64,000 nucleotides of DNA from UBA1573 sp034005165 (GTDB taxonomy: Bacteria > Pseudomonadota > Alphaproteobacteria > Micavibrionales > Micavibrionaceae). The stretch covers positions 248,001-312,000 of the forward strand of contig JAVEVE010000002.1 of the NCBI GenBank assembly GCA_034005165.1, read 5' to 3'. The translations under genes and the position numbers were made by a program. Shown here in pieces: positions 42,720 to 51,633 of this stretch. The first letter of the stretch is position 1; each line of letters starts with the position of its first letter. The notes beneath the pieces are model-generated. The model worked only from the letters and a program-made list of their open reading frames with translations. It searched no databases and was not told the origin of the DNA.

Positions 42720-42740
42720 AAATTTAGCCTTAGAAATTTA
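42713..42740. repeat. Two-copy 14-base tandem repeat across a stop codon
   Basis: GCCTTAGAAATTTA occurs twice with no gap. The first copy supplies the TAG stop of the small gene upstream. Confidence 0.9.
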
Positions 42741-42804
42741 GGCAGCGCACTCGCTTGAGAAATTTTTAGAGCTTGCTATCTTAGTCGTCCAACCAAGGAC
42801 GAAC

Positions 42805-43398
42805 ATGAAATCATTCACCTATTTCTCTGGCGCACATAAAGGCAACAAACCCGAATATCTCGAGGCAGCCCATAAAGTCGGAACTTTTTTGGGAAAGAAA
42901 GGCTGCTTTGCAAAATACGGCGGCTCGAAAACAGGCCTGATGGGCGAGTTTTGCTTTGCCTTTCTAGACGCTGTGAAAGAGCATAACAGCGCAGGGCGCA
43001 TTTTAGGAATTCTGCCACAGAAATATTTCAACGTAAATCGACCTGACGAAATCGGTATAGAATATCTTCTGACTGAAACACTCTCTGAAAGAAAACACGA
43101 ACTGATAAAAGACGTGGATGCGTTTCTGGTGATGCCGGGCGGGATAGGAACGTTGGATGAAATTTTTGAAACCGTTGAAACCGACTATAAACCGGCCGAC
43201 CGCGACCCGACGATTGGGGATTATAGTATTCGCCCGATTTTTATCCTGAATTTATTCGGCTATTACGATGCAACCAAAGCGCAGCTCGATCACATGGTTG
43301 AAGAGGGATTCCTTATTCCTAAGAAAATCGAGAATATATTCTTCATAGACACAATAGAAAATTATATTGCTCTTCTGGACCAATATATCAAACGATAG
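42805..43398 (+). CDS. LOG-family (lysine decarboxylase-like) nucleotide phosphoribohydrolase
   Basis: 197 residues, Rossmann-like. The family signatures are GGSKTGLMGEF for phosphate binding and PGGIGTLDEIFE for the catalytic region. Members hydrolyse nucleoside 5'-monophosphates, some releasing cytokinin-type bases, others acting in general nucleotide metabolism (Ppn/YgdH-like). Cytokinin production cannot be inferred without a partner isopentenyl transferase, and none is visible. Downstream lies an unknown gene 13 bases away. Confidence 0.88.
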   Translation: MKSFTYFSGAHKGNKPEYLEAAHKVGTFLGKKGCFAKYGGSKTGLMGEFCFAFLDAVKEHNSAGRILGILPQKYFNVNRPDEIGIEYLLTETLSERKHELIKDVDAFLVMPGGIGTLDEIFETVETDYKPADRDPTIGDYSIRPIFILNLFGYYDATKAQLDHMVEEGFLIPKKIENIFFIDTIENYIALLDQYIKR

Positions 43399-43411
43399 AA
43401 CGGAGTATAAA

Positions 43412-44101
43412 ATGGGAAAAGGGATTATCGGGGCAGTCAAGGAAGTGTTTGAAAAAGCAGGGCGATATTTCCTGAATACATCTCTTGCAAATATAGAAAA
43501 AAGCTTGAGGAACTGGGAAGAAAACCGATCGCCGAAAAATTGGGATCGTCTGGCATCGAAATGTAAAAGTGCAGTTGCAGCGCACGGATATAAGGACGAT
43601 ATGGTTGATAAAATCGAACAGGTTGTGTTGCGTATTTCAGAAAATCCGGAATATATAGAATCCTCCCTTGATTTGATAAAAAGCCTTGATCTGGTCGCAT
43701 GCCACTGTCGTCACCCGCAAGAAAGTGGCTATGATGACAAGCTGGATGCGGATGAGGAAGATGACACAATTTATAGGGAAGATTCTGACCCACCGCACCA
43801 GTGGGAAAGAGCTCAGGATGTGGGATACAGAAAATTGATATCCAGATTGGCCGAATTGTGGAGGGTTATCCAGTCATCTGGATATTATAGGGACATCAGG
43901 GCCGAACAGATGGAAGAAGCATCTATTCCGATGGCCTATTTGAAATGGGAGGTCGTATCTATGTCGGTCATATTCTCGCACGCCAGTTGCCAATTGGCTC
44001 AAGCTGCATCAGAAGTATCGGATGAGATCAAAAGAAATCATGGATTACAGAGGGATATACAAGAAAGTATCCAAGAGTCTGGAAGGTCCTGCAATTTATA
44101 G
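43412..44101 (+). CDS. Cytoplasmic helical protein of unknown function
   Basis: 229 residues from the ATG preceded by GGAG. Entirely soluble in character, helical and highly charged, with an acidic stretch (DDKLDADEEDDTIYREDSD) near the middle and several Trp/Tyr. A CHCRHPQE string near 112 could bind a metal but matches no motif I know. It shares an operon with the LOG gene and overlaps the convergent ferredoxin gene by six bases. No family recognised. Confidence 0.65.
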   Translation: MGKGIIGAVKEVFEKAGRYFLNTSLANIEKSLRNWEENRSPKNWDRLASKCKSAVAAHGYKDDMVDKIEQVVLRISENPEYIESSLDLIKSLDLVACHCRHPQESGYDDKLDADEEDDTIYREDSDPPHQWERAQDVGYRKLISRLAELWRVIQSSGYYRDIRAEQMEEASIPMAYLKWEVVSMSVIFSHASCQLAQAASEVSDEIKRNHGLQRDIQESIQESGRSCNL

Positions 44102-44437
44102 CCAGTCAGGTTTCGAACCGGGTAGGGCAACGACCAATCCGTCCAGCTCGTCAGAGATAATAATCTGGCAGGACAGGCGCGAAAGTTTGGTGATGTTAAA
44201 CGCAAGGTCAAGCATGTCTTCTTCTGCTTCGTCAACTTCGCCTTCTTCGGGGAGGACTTTATCCCACCAATCAGGATGCACATAAACATGGCACGTGGCA
44301 CATGCGAGTGACCCGCCGCACGCGCCTTCGATTTTATCCATTGCATGTTTAACGGCGACTTCCATAACAGACAATCCGACAGGCGCATCGATTGTTTTGG
44401 TAGAACCGTCAAGCTGAATAAAGTGAATAAGCGGCAT
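44096..44437 (-). CDS. fdx: [2Fe-2S] ferredoxin (Isc/adrenodoxin type)
   Basis: 113 residues. The ligands are in ACGGSLACATCHVYV (C-x5-C-x2-C) and LSRLSCQIIIS. The acidic segment PEEGEVDEAEEDMLDLAF is the partner-docking helix. It is closer to the Isc-type ferredoxin than the other ferredoxin in this window. The gene lies 23 bases after a cysteine desulfurase on the same strand, so it may supply electrons for cluster assembly. Confidence 0.93.
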   Translation of the reverse strand: MPLIHFIQLDGSTKTIDAPVGLSVMEVAVKHAMDKIEGACGGSLACATCHVYVHPDWWDKVLPEEGEVDEAEEDMLDLAFNITKLSRLSCQIIISDELDGLVVALPGSKPDWL

Positions 44438-44460
44438 AGCTTTTTTATATCCTTAAAAAT

Positions 44461-45570
44461 CTAGTCTTTCAAAATGCGGGCGCTGATCTTGTCCCATATC
44501 GCCAAAAAATCCTCAACTTCTTTTTCTGTAGTGGTATATCCCAATGACAGGCGAAGAGAAGCCACAGGCGCATATGCATCAACACCCATTGCTGTAAGAG
44601 TATAGGAAAGTTTTGTTGATCCGCTAGAGCAGGCAGATCCTGCACTCATGGCAACGCCATCCAGATCAAACGCCATCAATAATGTATCATGGCTTTTACT
44701 CTCTATAACCATCATGGATGTATTGGCAGTCCGCGGTGCCTCGCGCCCCATAATCCGGACGCGGTTAGAGCCGCGCAGGACATGGTCTTCAATCCGATCT
44801 CGCCATTGGGAAAGTTTTTGATATTGATCTAGGGATGCGACAGCGTCAACCGCCGCAGAGCCAAAAGCGGCAATCCCCGCAACATTAACAGTTCCACCGC
44901 GTTGACGGCGTTCTTGTCCGCCGCCTTGAACGAGCTTTGGAACTTGTAGCCCAACAGCAGAGACCAAGGCACCGACGCCGTGTGTGCCGCCGATTTTATG
45001 TGCAGAGAGTGTCAGGAAATCAACACCCAAACTCTCGCGTGTAAACGGAATACGACCAAACGCCTGCACGCAGTCGCAATGAACGAGCGCGCCAACTTCT
45101 TTGGCCATGCGCGCAATTTCTTGAATAGGTTGAATAACTCCCGTTTCATTATTCACGTACATCACAGAAACAAGGGCAGGCGGTGTGCCTGTGTGCAGCA
45201 TCGTATGATAGGCCTCAAGATCAATCACGCCTTGTGTTGTCACAGGGATGCTTTCTGATACCACGCCACATTCCATGATGGATGGATGCTCGATGGCAGA
45301 AATCAGGATACGCTGCCCAGCAAATCCTTTCAGGATAGTGTTGTTTCCCTCTGATGCACCGGAATTAAAAATGATCTGTTGCGGAGAGACATCAATCAGC
45401 TCGGCAATTTGTCTGCGAGCTGTCTCGACATGTTTAGAGGCCGTACGACCAAATGAATGGGTCGAGGCAGCATTGCCGACTTCACCCATAATTTGTGTTG
45501 CCAATGACAAGGCATTGGGGCGGATCGGGGTGGTTGCATTATGGTCGAAAAAAATATTATTCATCATCAA
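44461..45570 (-). CDS. Cysteine desulfurase (NifS/IscS family)
   Basis: PLP enzyme that converts Cys to Ala and a protein-bound persulfide. 369 residues, close to the family norm. FFDHNATTPIRP starts the fold, PLP contacts occur in NSGASEGNN and HCDCVQAFGR, the Schiff-base Lys is in LSAHKIGGTHGVGAL, and the persulfide Cys lies in SAGSACSSGS. The loop carrying this Cys is of the long IscS/NifS class I type. It is upstream of fdx; no iscU or iscA is seen alongside. Three ATGs stand in a row at the start. Confidence 0.93.
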   Translation of the reverse strand: MMMNNIFFDHNATTPIRPNALSLATQIMGEVGNAASTHSFGRTASKHVETARRQIAELIDVSPQQIIFNSGASEGNNTILKGFAGQRILISAIEHPSIMECGVVSESIPVTTQGVIDLEAYHTMLHTGTPPALVSVMYVNNETGVIQPIQEIARMAKEVGALVHCDCVQAFGRIPFTRESLGVDFLTLSAHKIGGTHGVGALVSAVGLQVPKLVQGGGQERRQRGGTVNVAGIAAFGSAAVDAVASLDQYQKLSQWRDRIEDHVLRGSNRVRIMGREAPRTANTSMMVIESKSHDTLLMAFDLDGVAMSAGSACSSGSTKLSYTLTAMGVDAYAPVASLRLSLGYTTTEKEVEDFLAIWDKISARILKD

Positions 45571-45692
45571 GTCTTGAAATACAAAATATCCACAGTAAAA
45601 TCAATATGTTATGAGAAACTATTGGACTTATGTTCCTAAAATGGTCTATAGATTGAAAAAAATTAACCATAAACGCATTTATACGGGAAAAT

Positions 45693-46391
45693 ATGCCAGG
45701 AATTATCATAAACGGCCCAGCTGGGCGTATCGAAGCGCGTTATCATCACTCCAAGGTAGAAAATGCCCCATTGGCATTGATCCTGCACCCTGCGCCAGAG
45801 CGCGGGGGGACGATGAACCACCGTATTCCGTTTACCATGTTCAATGTTTTTAAAGACCATGGATTTTCCACCCTCCGTTTCAATTTCCGTGGCGTTGGTG
45901 AAAGCCAAGGCATTTATGATAAAGGTGAAGGTGAGCTGTCCGATGCAGCGGCCGCACTCGATTGGATGCAGTCTATCAATCCTAACGCGCCTTACGTATG
46001 GGTTGGCGGTTTCGCATTCGGTGCATGGATCAGTATGCAGCTTTTGATGCGCCGTCCGGAGATTAAAGGCTTTGTAGCAGTTTCTCCTCCTGCAAATGAA
46101 ATTGATTTCAGCTTCCTTGCGCCTTGCCCGCAATCCGGGTTGGTCCTGCAAGGGAATAAAGACAATATCGTGCCCGAGCCGATGGTCGAAAAAGTCGTAG
46201 AGCGTCTCAATACACAAAAAGGAATCGCAATTGATTACCGTGTGATGGATGGGGCAAACCACTTCTACAATGACCACATGGATGAAATGGTATCGCACAT
46301 GCATGATTACCTGAATATCCGCGAGGTCGGAACATATGTAGATGTAGCCTCGCTACAGCCTCAGGAAAAAGTGATGAAAAAAGCAGCGTAA
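45693..46391 (+). CDS. Alpha/beta hydrolase-fold protein lacking the nucleophilic Ser
   Basis: 232 residues of the COG2945-like family. The oxyanion region is LHPAPERGGTMN, followed by LRFNFRGVGESQG. The nucleophile elbow, usually GFSFGAW, reads GGFAFGAW with Ala at residue 108. The acid (GNKDNIVPEP) and His (DGANHFYNDH) positions remain. If the family relies on a Ser nucleophile here, the protein is probably non-hydrolytic. It is convergent with bcp, sharing a terminator that covers its stop codon. Confidence 0.85.
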   Translation: MPGIIINGPAGRIEARYHHSKVENAPLALILHPAPERGGTMNHRIPFTMFNVFKDHGFSTLRFNFRGVGESQGIYDKGEGELSDAAAALDWMQSINPNAPYVWVGGFAFGAWISMQLLMRRPEIKGFVAVSPPANEIDFSFLAPCPQSGLVLQGNKDNIVPEPMVEKVVERLNTQKGIAIDYRVMDGANHFYNDHMDEMVSHMHDYLNIREVGTYVDVASLQPQEKVMKKAA

Positions 46392-46403
46392 GCTGCTTTT
46401 TCT
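46377..46403. terminator. Terminator between the alpha/beta hydrolase gene and bcp
   Basis: AAAAAAGCAGC and GCTGCTTTTT pair around GTAA. The hydrolase stop lies in the hairpin and the bcp stop directly follows, so it serves both genes. Confidence 0.9.
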
Positions 46404-46871
46404 TTATGCGGATTTCAGAATCTTCAAAATCTCTTCGATATGTCCTGGGACCTTGACTTTGCGCCAAACGGCAGAGATGTTTCCGGTCTCATCAATCAGA
46501 AATGTCGCGCGGTCAATTCCCATATATTTGCGACCGTACATAGACTTTTCGACCCATGTCCCGTAAGCCTCGCAAATCGCTCCATCCTCATCTGAAAGAA
46601 GCGGAAACTTCAAACCGTATTTTTCCTTAAATTTGATGTGCCTTTCGATGCTGTCTTTAGAAACGCCGATAACCTTGACGCCCAATTTATTAAAAGCCGG
46701 AATATTCTCTGTAAACGTGCATGCTTCTTTAGTGCATCCTGGAGTATCATCTTTCGGATAGAAGTACAGAACAAGTTTCTCTCCTTTGAAATCTTTCAGT
46801 GAGAGTGTGGTGCCGCTATCATCGGGGGCTGAGAAGGCTGGGGCTTTATCGCCGATCTGAAGCTCAGACAT
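46404..46871 (-). CDS. bcp: Thioredoxin-dependent peroxiredoxin Bcp/PrxQ
   Basis: 155-residue thiol peroxidase reducing H2O2 and organic peroxides. The peroxidatic Cys is in YFYPKDDTPGCTKEAC, with the resolving Cys five residues on (C-x4-C), the typical atypical two-Cys PrxQ arrangement. The conserved Arg lies in RATFLID. AAGGAG lies about eight bases ahead of the ATG. Confidence 0.96.
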   Translation of the reverse strand: MSELQIGDKAPAFSAPDDSGTTLSLKDFKGEKLVLYFYPKDDTPGCTKEACTFTENIPAFNKLGVKVIGVSKDSIERHIKFKEKYGLKFPLLSDEDGAICEAYGTWVEKSMYGRKYMGIDRATFLIDETGNISAVWRKVKVPGHIEEILKILKSA

Positions 46872-47000
46872 GAAGTGTTTCTCCTTGAAGTAAGGGTAAA
46901 AAATTGTGTGTCAAATAATCAAAATTCCCAGAGATATATGCTCTGCGGGGGATATCTGGTATTGTTTCCGTTTAGAGAGTTTAAACTTTTTTTGATAAAT

Positions 47001-50000
47001 ATGAAGCCCGCACTCAAAATAATTCGGAATACTATTGTTGACATCTGTGAATTCGCTGGATTGATGCTGCTCATTACGGGAGTTGGTATTGGATTCCTGA
47101 TGTGGGCCTTCTCGAAAGGTCCGGTTGATGTCACATTTGCTAAAGAATATGTGAAGCCTGCCTTGATTGATGAAGAGGCTCAAACGGAAATAAATATCGG
47201 GAGTGTTATTGCCGAATGGCCTGATTTTTCAGGTCCTCTCATATTGGGGATTAGCGAAGTCAAGATCTCGGATGAAGGCAAGGAAATTCTTAACGTTCCG
47301 AAATTGGGCGTACAACTGTCCAAGCTGCCACTGCTTGTCGGAAGAATTCATCCTGAAGCCATTATTGTAACGGACGCCGATATCAAGCTGTTACGGCATA
47401 AAGATGGAAGTTTTCATTTTCTGGTCACCTCGCAGGACACGACTGCGCTCGATCAATCAAAAAGAGAAACGATAGATGTTACTTTGAAAGATATCGGGGA
47501 GAGTTTTTTTAAAGGCGGAAATTTACCGGACTATCCCGCATTGATGCCATTATCTGAGTTGGAAAAAGTAATCGTTAGGAATGCCCACATTGAAATTCTG
47601 GATGATGTGAATGGAAAAAATTCACGAATTGATGGCGTGAATTTCTCGTTAGATCGGGAAACGGATAAATTCGACCTGTCCATATCATACACAGAACTTC
47701 CCGAAGAAAAAAAACCACCAGAAAGAAGTGCTGATGAGAATACTGAGGAGAAAGTCGATGAGCCTGTAGTTTCGAATCTTGATTTGGAACTGACTAAAGA
47801 AGAGACCGGAATTTCAATAGATGGAACAATCGGACGGATCAATGCGGCATCTTTGGTAAAATGGGGCGCTCCTGTTGAAATGCTGGAAGGACAAGCATTC
47901 TATTTGAACGGATCTGTAAAAGGCCGGTTGAATAAGGATTGGGTGCCTGAGAAAATGTCTGCCGAAATTTTATCAGATCAGGGAATTCTCGACTTGGAGG
48001 GTTTGCTTGAGACGCCATTGAGTTTTAGCAATCTCTCTGCAAATATTATGTACGACAAGGAGGCCGGGCTTATAAAAATTGAAGACACGCATCTGGATTT
48101 GAATAACAAAACTGTTGAGCTGTCCGGGTCACGGGACATGGCCTCTAACGATAAATATTTCGTGGTCAATATGATTATCCCGACTGTCTCATTTGATGAT
48201 ATTCAGGCTCTCTGGCCAGATAACGCCAAGGACACACTTTTTGCGGATTGGATGACAACTCGCCTCTCTACGGGGATCATAAAAGATCTCGAAGTCAGCA
48301 TTCCCCTGAATATCCATGATCTGGCCGATGTGCCTGCGGAGCGTATCAGGGGAAAGCTCTCATTCACCAAATTGTCTGCTGATTATCGCCCACCGATGTT
48401 ACCTGTAGAAGAGGCAAGCGGGACAGCAACTTTGGAAAATGATGTGCTGGATATTCAAGTTACGTCAGGAAAGATTTCCAACCTTAAAATTAACAAAGGC
48501 AGCGTGAATTTTACGAAACTGACACACCCGACAGATATTGGGGATGTTAAAATTGTGGCGGACCTGACGGGTCCGGTTGCAACCGCGCTCACCTACATTG
48601 AGAAAGAGCCGATTTCATTGGGTGAGAAAATAGGCCTTAAACCATCCGAAGTGAAGGGGATGGCTGACGTAAATGTTGTGGCGACATTCCCGGGATTAGC
48701 TGACCTGCCGGCTGAGCTGGTTAAAGTTAAGGTGGATGCGACCATGCGCGATGTCTATCTGCCGAAAATTGTCAGAAGTCTGGACCTCTCTGGCGGACCG
48801 TATAAGCTCAAAGTAGAAGGGCCAATGTTTGAAGTTGCAGGTCAAGGACAATTGTCGGGACGCGACATTGACCTGAGCTATTCAGAATATCTGGTCATGG
48901 ATAAAGCTCCGTACAGTGCCAAAATTAACGCCAAGCTCGTATCTGATGAAAAGTTGCGCGACCATTTCGGCGTCAATCTCAAAGACTTCGTCAAGGGGGA
49001 CATTCCGATTGAGATTGCGTATCTCGAACCGAAGCAAGGCACTGTCGATATTGATGTGAAGGCCGACTTGACCAAAGCCAGTGTCTTTGTTGAACCTCTC
49101 GATTATTTGAAAAAGCCCGGAATAGCAGGAACAGCAACTGCAACAGCGCTAATTAGAAAAGGGGATATTTCAGAGATTAAAAACCTTGATGTGGCTATCG
49201 GGAAATCCGTATCCGCCAAGGGAAATGTCAAGTTTGGTAAGGTAGGGAATGACTGGGACGTCTCTAAAGTCAGTTTCTCGAAAGTTAAAATGGACAAAGG
49301 CGATGATTTTTCCATGGATCTGACAGTATCATCTCCGAATGTTTATGATATTGCGATCAATGGCCGGAGCTTTGATGCGCGCCCTTTCACTGGTAAAAAG
49401 AAGAACGACTTTTCAAAACTTGACCCTGCTGCAAAATCCAATGAACCGTCAGGTATAGCGGTCAATGCCGTTGTGCGTGTGGACCGCATGGTCGGCAGCG
49501 ATGAAGATGGTCAATATATCATAGCTCCGGTTGTTACGGTCAAAACCAATAAAAATGATGACATTACCTATCTGGATGTGAAAGCAGCAACACCGAACGG
49601 TAAACTCGATATTTCAATGAAGCCGAATGCGCAGAACAGAATGGAATTGAATATTGTCTCTAGCAATGCGGGGGAAACGCTTCGTGCGCTTGATATATAT
49701 GACAACGTACGTGGAGGTCGTCTGGAAATTCGGGGGCGTCAAGTTAAAGGGGGCGGGTTAAATGACATCGCAGGGGGCGCTCAAATAGAAAACTTTACCG
49801 TCGTCAAAGCCCCGGTTCTTGCAAAGTTTGTAAACCTGTTTTCTCTCACAGGTATGGCAGAACTCTTGCAAAACAAAGGGATAGGTTTTGAAAAATTGAA
49901 ATCGAAATTCGAGTGGAAAAACCACAACGGCGAACGTGTTATCAATGTTAAGGATGGCCGCACATCAGGGGCATCTATCGGATTATCATTTGACGGCACA

Positions 50001-50312
50001 ATCAATCAGACAAAAGGGATAACCAATCTCGAAGGTACAGTTGCGCCGATGTCTTCGGTCAATAGTATGGTCGGAAAAATTCCTCTGCTGGGTAAATTAC
50101 TCGGCGGATCAAGCGGCAGCCTGATTGCAGCGACTTATACCATGAAAGGGCCGAGCGATGACCCGAGCGTTTTTATCAATCCGTTATCTGTTCTAACACC
50201 GGGTTTCTTGCGCTCAATCTTGTTCGAGAATGATAAGGATTTTGATTTGGACCTTGATGACGAGAAGATTGAAAAAAATAACGCGACAGATAAGCCGCGT
50301 TATAATCGCTAG
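47001..50312 (+). CDS. YhdP/AsmA-like giant envelope protein (DUF3971 type)
   Basis: About 1103 residues. One N-terminal membrane helix (FAGLMLLITGVGIGFLMWAF) anchors a very long periplasmic part made of repetitive beta-strands, consistent with the hydrophobic-groove architecture of AsmA-like lipid-transport bridges. The C-terminal 300 residues (GRSFDARPF, GGRLEIRGRQVKGG, GEMVI-like ends) match the AsmA-like C-terminal region in character. E. coli YhdP has about 1270 residues. The frame is open 42 codons further 5', but this ATG gives a normal anchor. Likely role: phospholipid movement to the outer membrane, by family. Confidence 0.82.
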   Translation: MKPALKIIRNTIVDICEFAGLMLLITGVGIGFLMWAFSKGPVDVTFAKEYVKPALIDEEAQTEINIGSVIAEWPDFSGPLILGISEVKISDEGKEILNVPKLGVQLSKLPLLVGRIHPEAIIVTDADIKLLRHKDGSFHFLVTSQDTTALDQSKRETIDVTLKDIGESFFKGGNLPDYPALMPLSELEKVIVRNAHIEILDDVNGKNSRIDGVNFSLDRETDKFDLSISYTELPEEKKPPERSADENTEEKVDEPVVSNLDLELTKEETGISIDGTIGRINAASLVKWGAPVEMLEGQAFYLNGSVKGRLNKDWVPEKMSAEILSDQGILDLEGLLETPLSFSNLSANIMYDKEAGLIKIEDTHLDLNNKTVELSGSRDMASNDKYFVVNMIIPTVSFDDIQALWPDNAKDTLFADWMTTRLSTGIIKDLEVSIPLNIHDLADVPAERIRGKLSFTKLSADYRPPMLPVEEASGTATLENDVLDIQVTSGKISNLKINKGSVNFTKLTHPTDIGDVKIVADLTGPVATALTYIEKEPISLGEKIGLKPSEVKGMADVNVVATFPGLADLPAELVKVKVDATMRDVYLPKIVRSLDLSGGPYKLKVEGPMFEVAGQGQLSGRDIDLSYSEYLVMDKAPYSAKINAKLVSDEKLRDHFGVNLKDFVKGDIPIEIAYLEPKQGTVDIDVKADLTKASVFVEPLDYLKKPGIAGTATATALIRKGDISEIKNLDVAIGKSVSAKGNVKFGKVGNDWDVSKVSFSKVKMDKGDDFSMDLTVSSPNVYDIAINGRSFDARPFTGKKKNDFSKLDPAAKSNEPSGIAVNAVVRVDRMVGSDEDGQYIIAPVVTVKTNKNDDITYLDVKAATPNGKLDISMKPNAQNRMELNIVSSNAGETLRALDIYDNVRGGRLEIRGRQVKGGGLNDIAGGAQIENFTVVKAPVLAKFVNLFSLTGMAELLQNKGIGFEKLKSKFEWKNHNGERVINVKDGRTSGASIGLSFDGTINQTKGITNLEGTVAPMSSVNSMVGKIPLLGKLLGGSSGSLIAATYTMKGPSDDPSVFINPLSVLTPGFLRSILFENDKDFDLDLDDEKIEKNNATDKPRYNR

Positions 50313-50328
50313 ACATGCTCGCCGATAA

Positions 50329-51585
50329 TTAAGCCTTGAGCTTAATCAGGGCGTGTTTCTTTTTACCCGAAGACACTTTGATATATCCATCTCCGGTCAT
50401 ATCGGACATAGTGACCAATTGCGCTCCGTCAGACACAGACGCATCATTGATCTTGGCACCGCCACCTTGAATAAGGCGCTTGGCTTCTCCGTTGGTTGCA
50501 ACCAATCCGGTCTCACGTAGAATGTCAATCACACTGATACCGTTTTTAAGTGCATCCTCAGGAACTTCAATGCTTGGCAAGTTATCACCAACACCGCCTT
50601 GCTCGAATGTCTTGCGTGCGGTTTCTTCCGCTTCTCGGGCAGCTTGTTCACCGTGGCAGAGCTTCGTCGCTTCAAAAGCCAGAACCTTCTTGGCTTCGTT
50701 AATTTCTGCGTCTTTGAGCTGCTCAAGTTTTGCAATCTCATCAAGCGGCATTGTGGTGAAAAGTTTCAGGAATTTCCCGACATCGGCATCTTCTGTGTTG
50801 CGCCAGTATTGCCAGTAATCATAAGGGGCATACATATCTCCGCGCAGCCATACTGCGCCGCCTTCGGTTTTACCCATCTTGGCACCTGACGCTGTGGTCA
50901 GCAGTGGACACGTCAGAACAAAAACTTCCTTGCCGTGTTTCTTATGGGTCAGATCAACGCCGTTAATCATATTGCCCCACTGGTCGGACCCGCCGATTTG
51001 CAATGTGATATTCTTGTCCTGATACAGGTGCATGAAATCATAGCCCTGCATAATCATGTAATTGAACTCAAGGAAGGTCAGGGGCTGTTCACGCTCCAGA
51101 CGTAACTTGACCGAGTCAAACGACAACATACGGTTGACGGTAAAACAAGTTCCGTAATCGCGCAGGAACTCCATGTAATTGAGTTTAAGAATCCAATCGG
51201 CATTATTGAGCATCGCGGCATCGTTTTTGCCCTCACCATAGGTGATGAACTGGGAATAACATTGCTTAATACTGTCAACATTGGCCTGAATTTCGTCAGG
51301 CGTCAAAAGCGGACGTGTCTTATCTTTAAAGGAAGGGTCGCCGATCATGGCGGTCGCACCACCCACAAGCGTATAAGGCTTGTGACCTGTCTTCTGGAAC
51401 CAGTGCATCATCATCACAGGAACCAAATGGCCGATGTGCAAACTTTTGCCTGTCGGGTCAAAGCCACAATAAGCACTCTGGGACCCCGATGCCAATTGGG
51501 CATCCAAACCCTCAAGGTTCGAGCATTGGTGGATAAATCCACGTTCCGAGATCACATTTAAAAATTCTGACTTAAACTGGGCCAT
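50329..51585 (-). CDS. tyrS: Tyrosyl-tRNA synthetase
   Basis: Class I synthetase of 418 residues. The HIGH motif is FDPTGKSLHIGHLVPV, tyrosine recognition is in GGSDQWGNMINGVDL, and the KMSKS loop reads GAKMGKTEGGAVW. An S4-like RNA-binding domain closes the protein (AKRLIQGGGAKINDASV). The internal ATG (MAQFKSEF) is used because AGAGAAG precedes it. It is divergent from anmK across 48 bases. Confidence 0.97.
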   Translation of the reverse strand: MAQFKSEFLNVISERGFIHQCSNLEGLDAQLASGSQSAYCGFDPTGKSLHIGHLVPVMMMHWFQKTGHKPYTLVGGATAMIGDPSFKDKTRPLLTPDEIQANVDSIKQCYSQFITYGEGKNDAAMLNNADWILKLNYMEFLRDYGTCFTVNRMLSFDSVKLRLEREQPLTFLEFNYMIMQGYDFMHLYQDKNITLQIGGSDQWGNMINGVDLTHKKHGKEVFVLTCPLLTTASGAKMGKTEGGAVWLRGDMYAPYDYWQYWRNTEDADVGKFLKLFTTMPLDEIAKLEQLKDAEINEAKKVLAFEATKLCHGEQAAREAEETARKTFEQGGVGDNLPSIEVPEDALKNGISVIDILRETGLVATNGEAKRLIQGGGAKINDASVSDGAQLVTMSDMTGDGYIKVSSGKKKHALIKLKA

Positions 51586-51633
51586 TTCTTCTCTACACTT
51601 TGTTTTTGCAAGCATTTATGCTAGCAAATAGGC

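Noticed and set aside
42805..43398. Cytokinin biosynthesis
   Set aside because: LOG-family proteins are widespread in bacteria as general nucleotide hydrolases and no isopentenyl transferase is present in the window.
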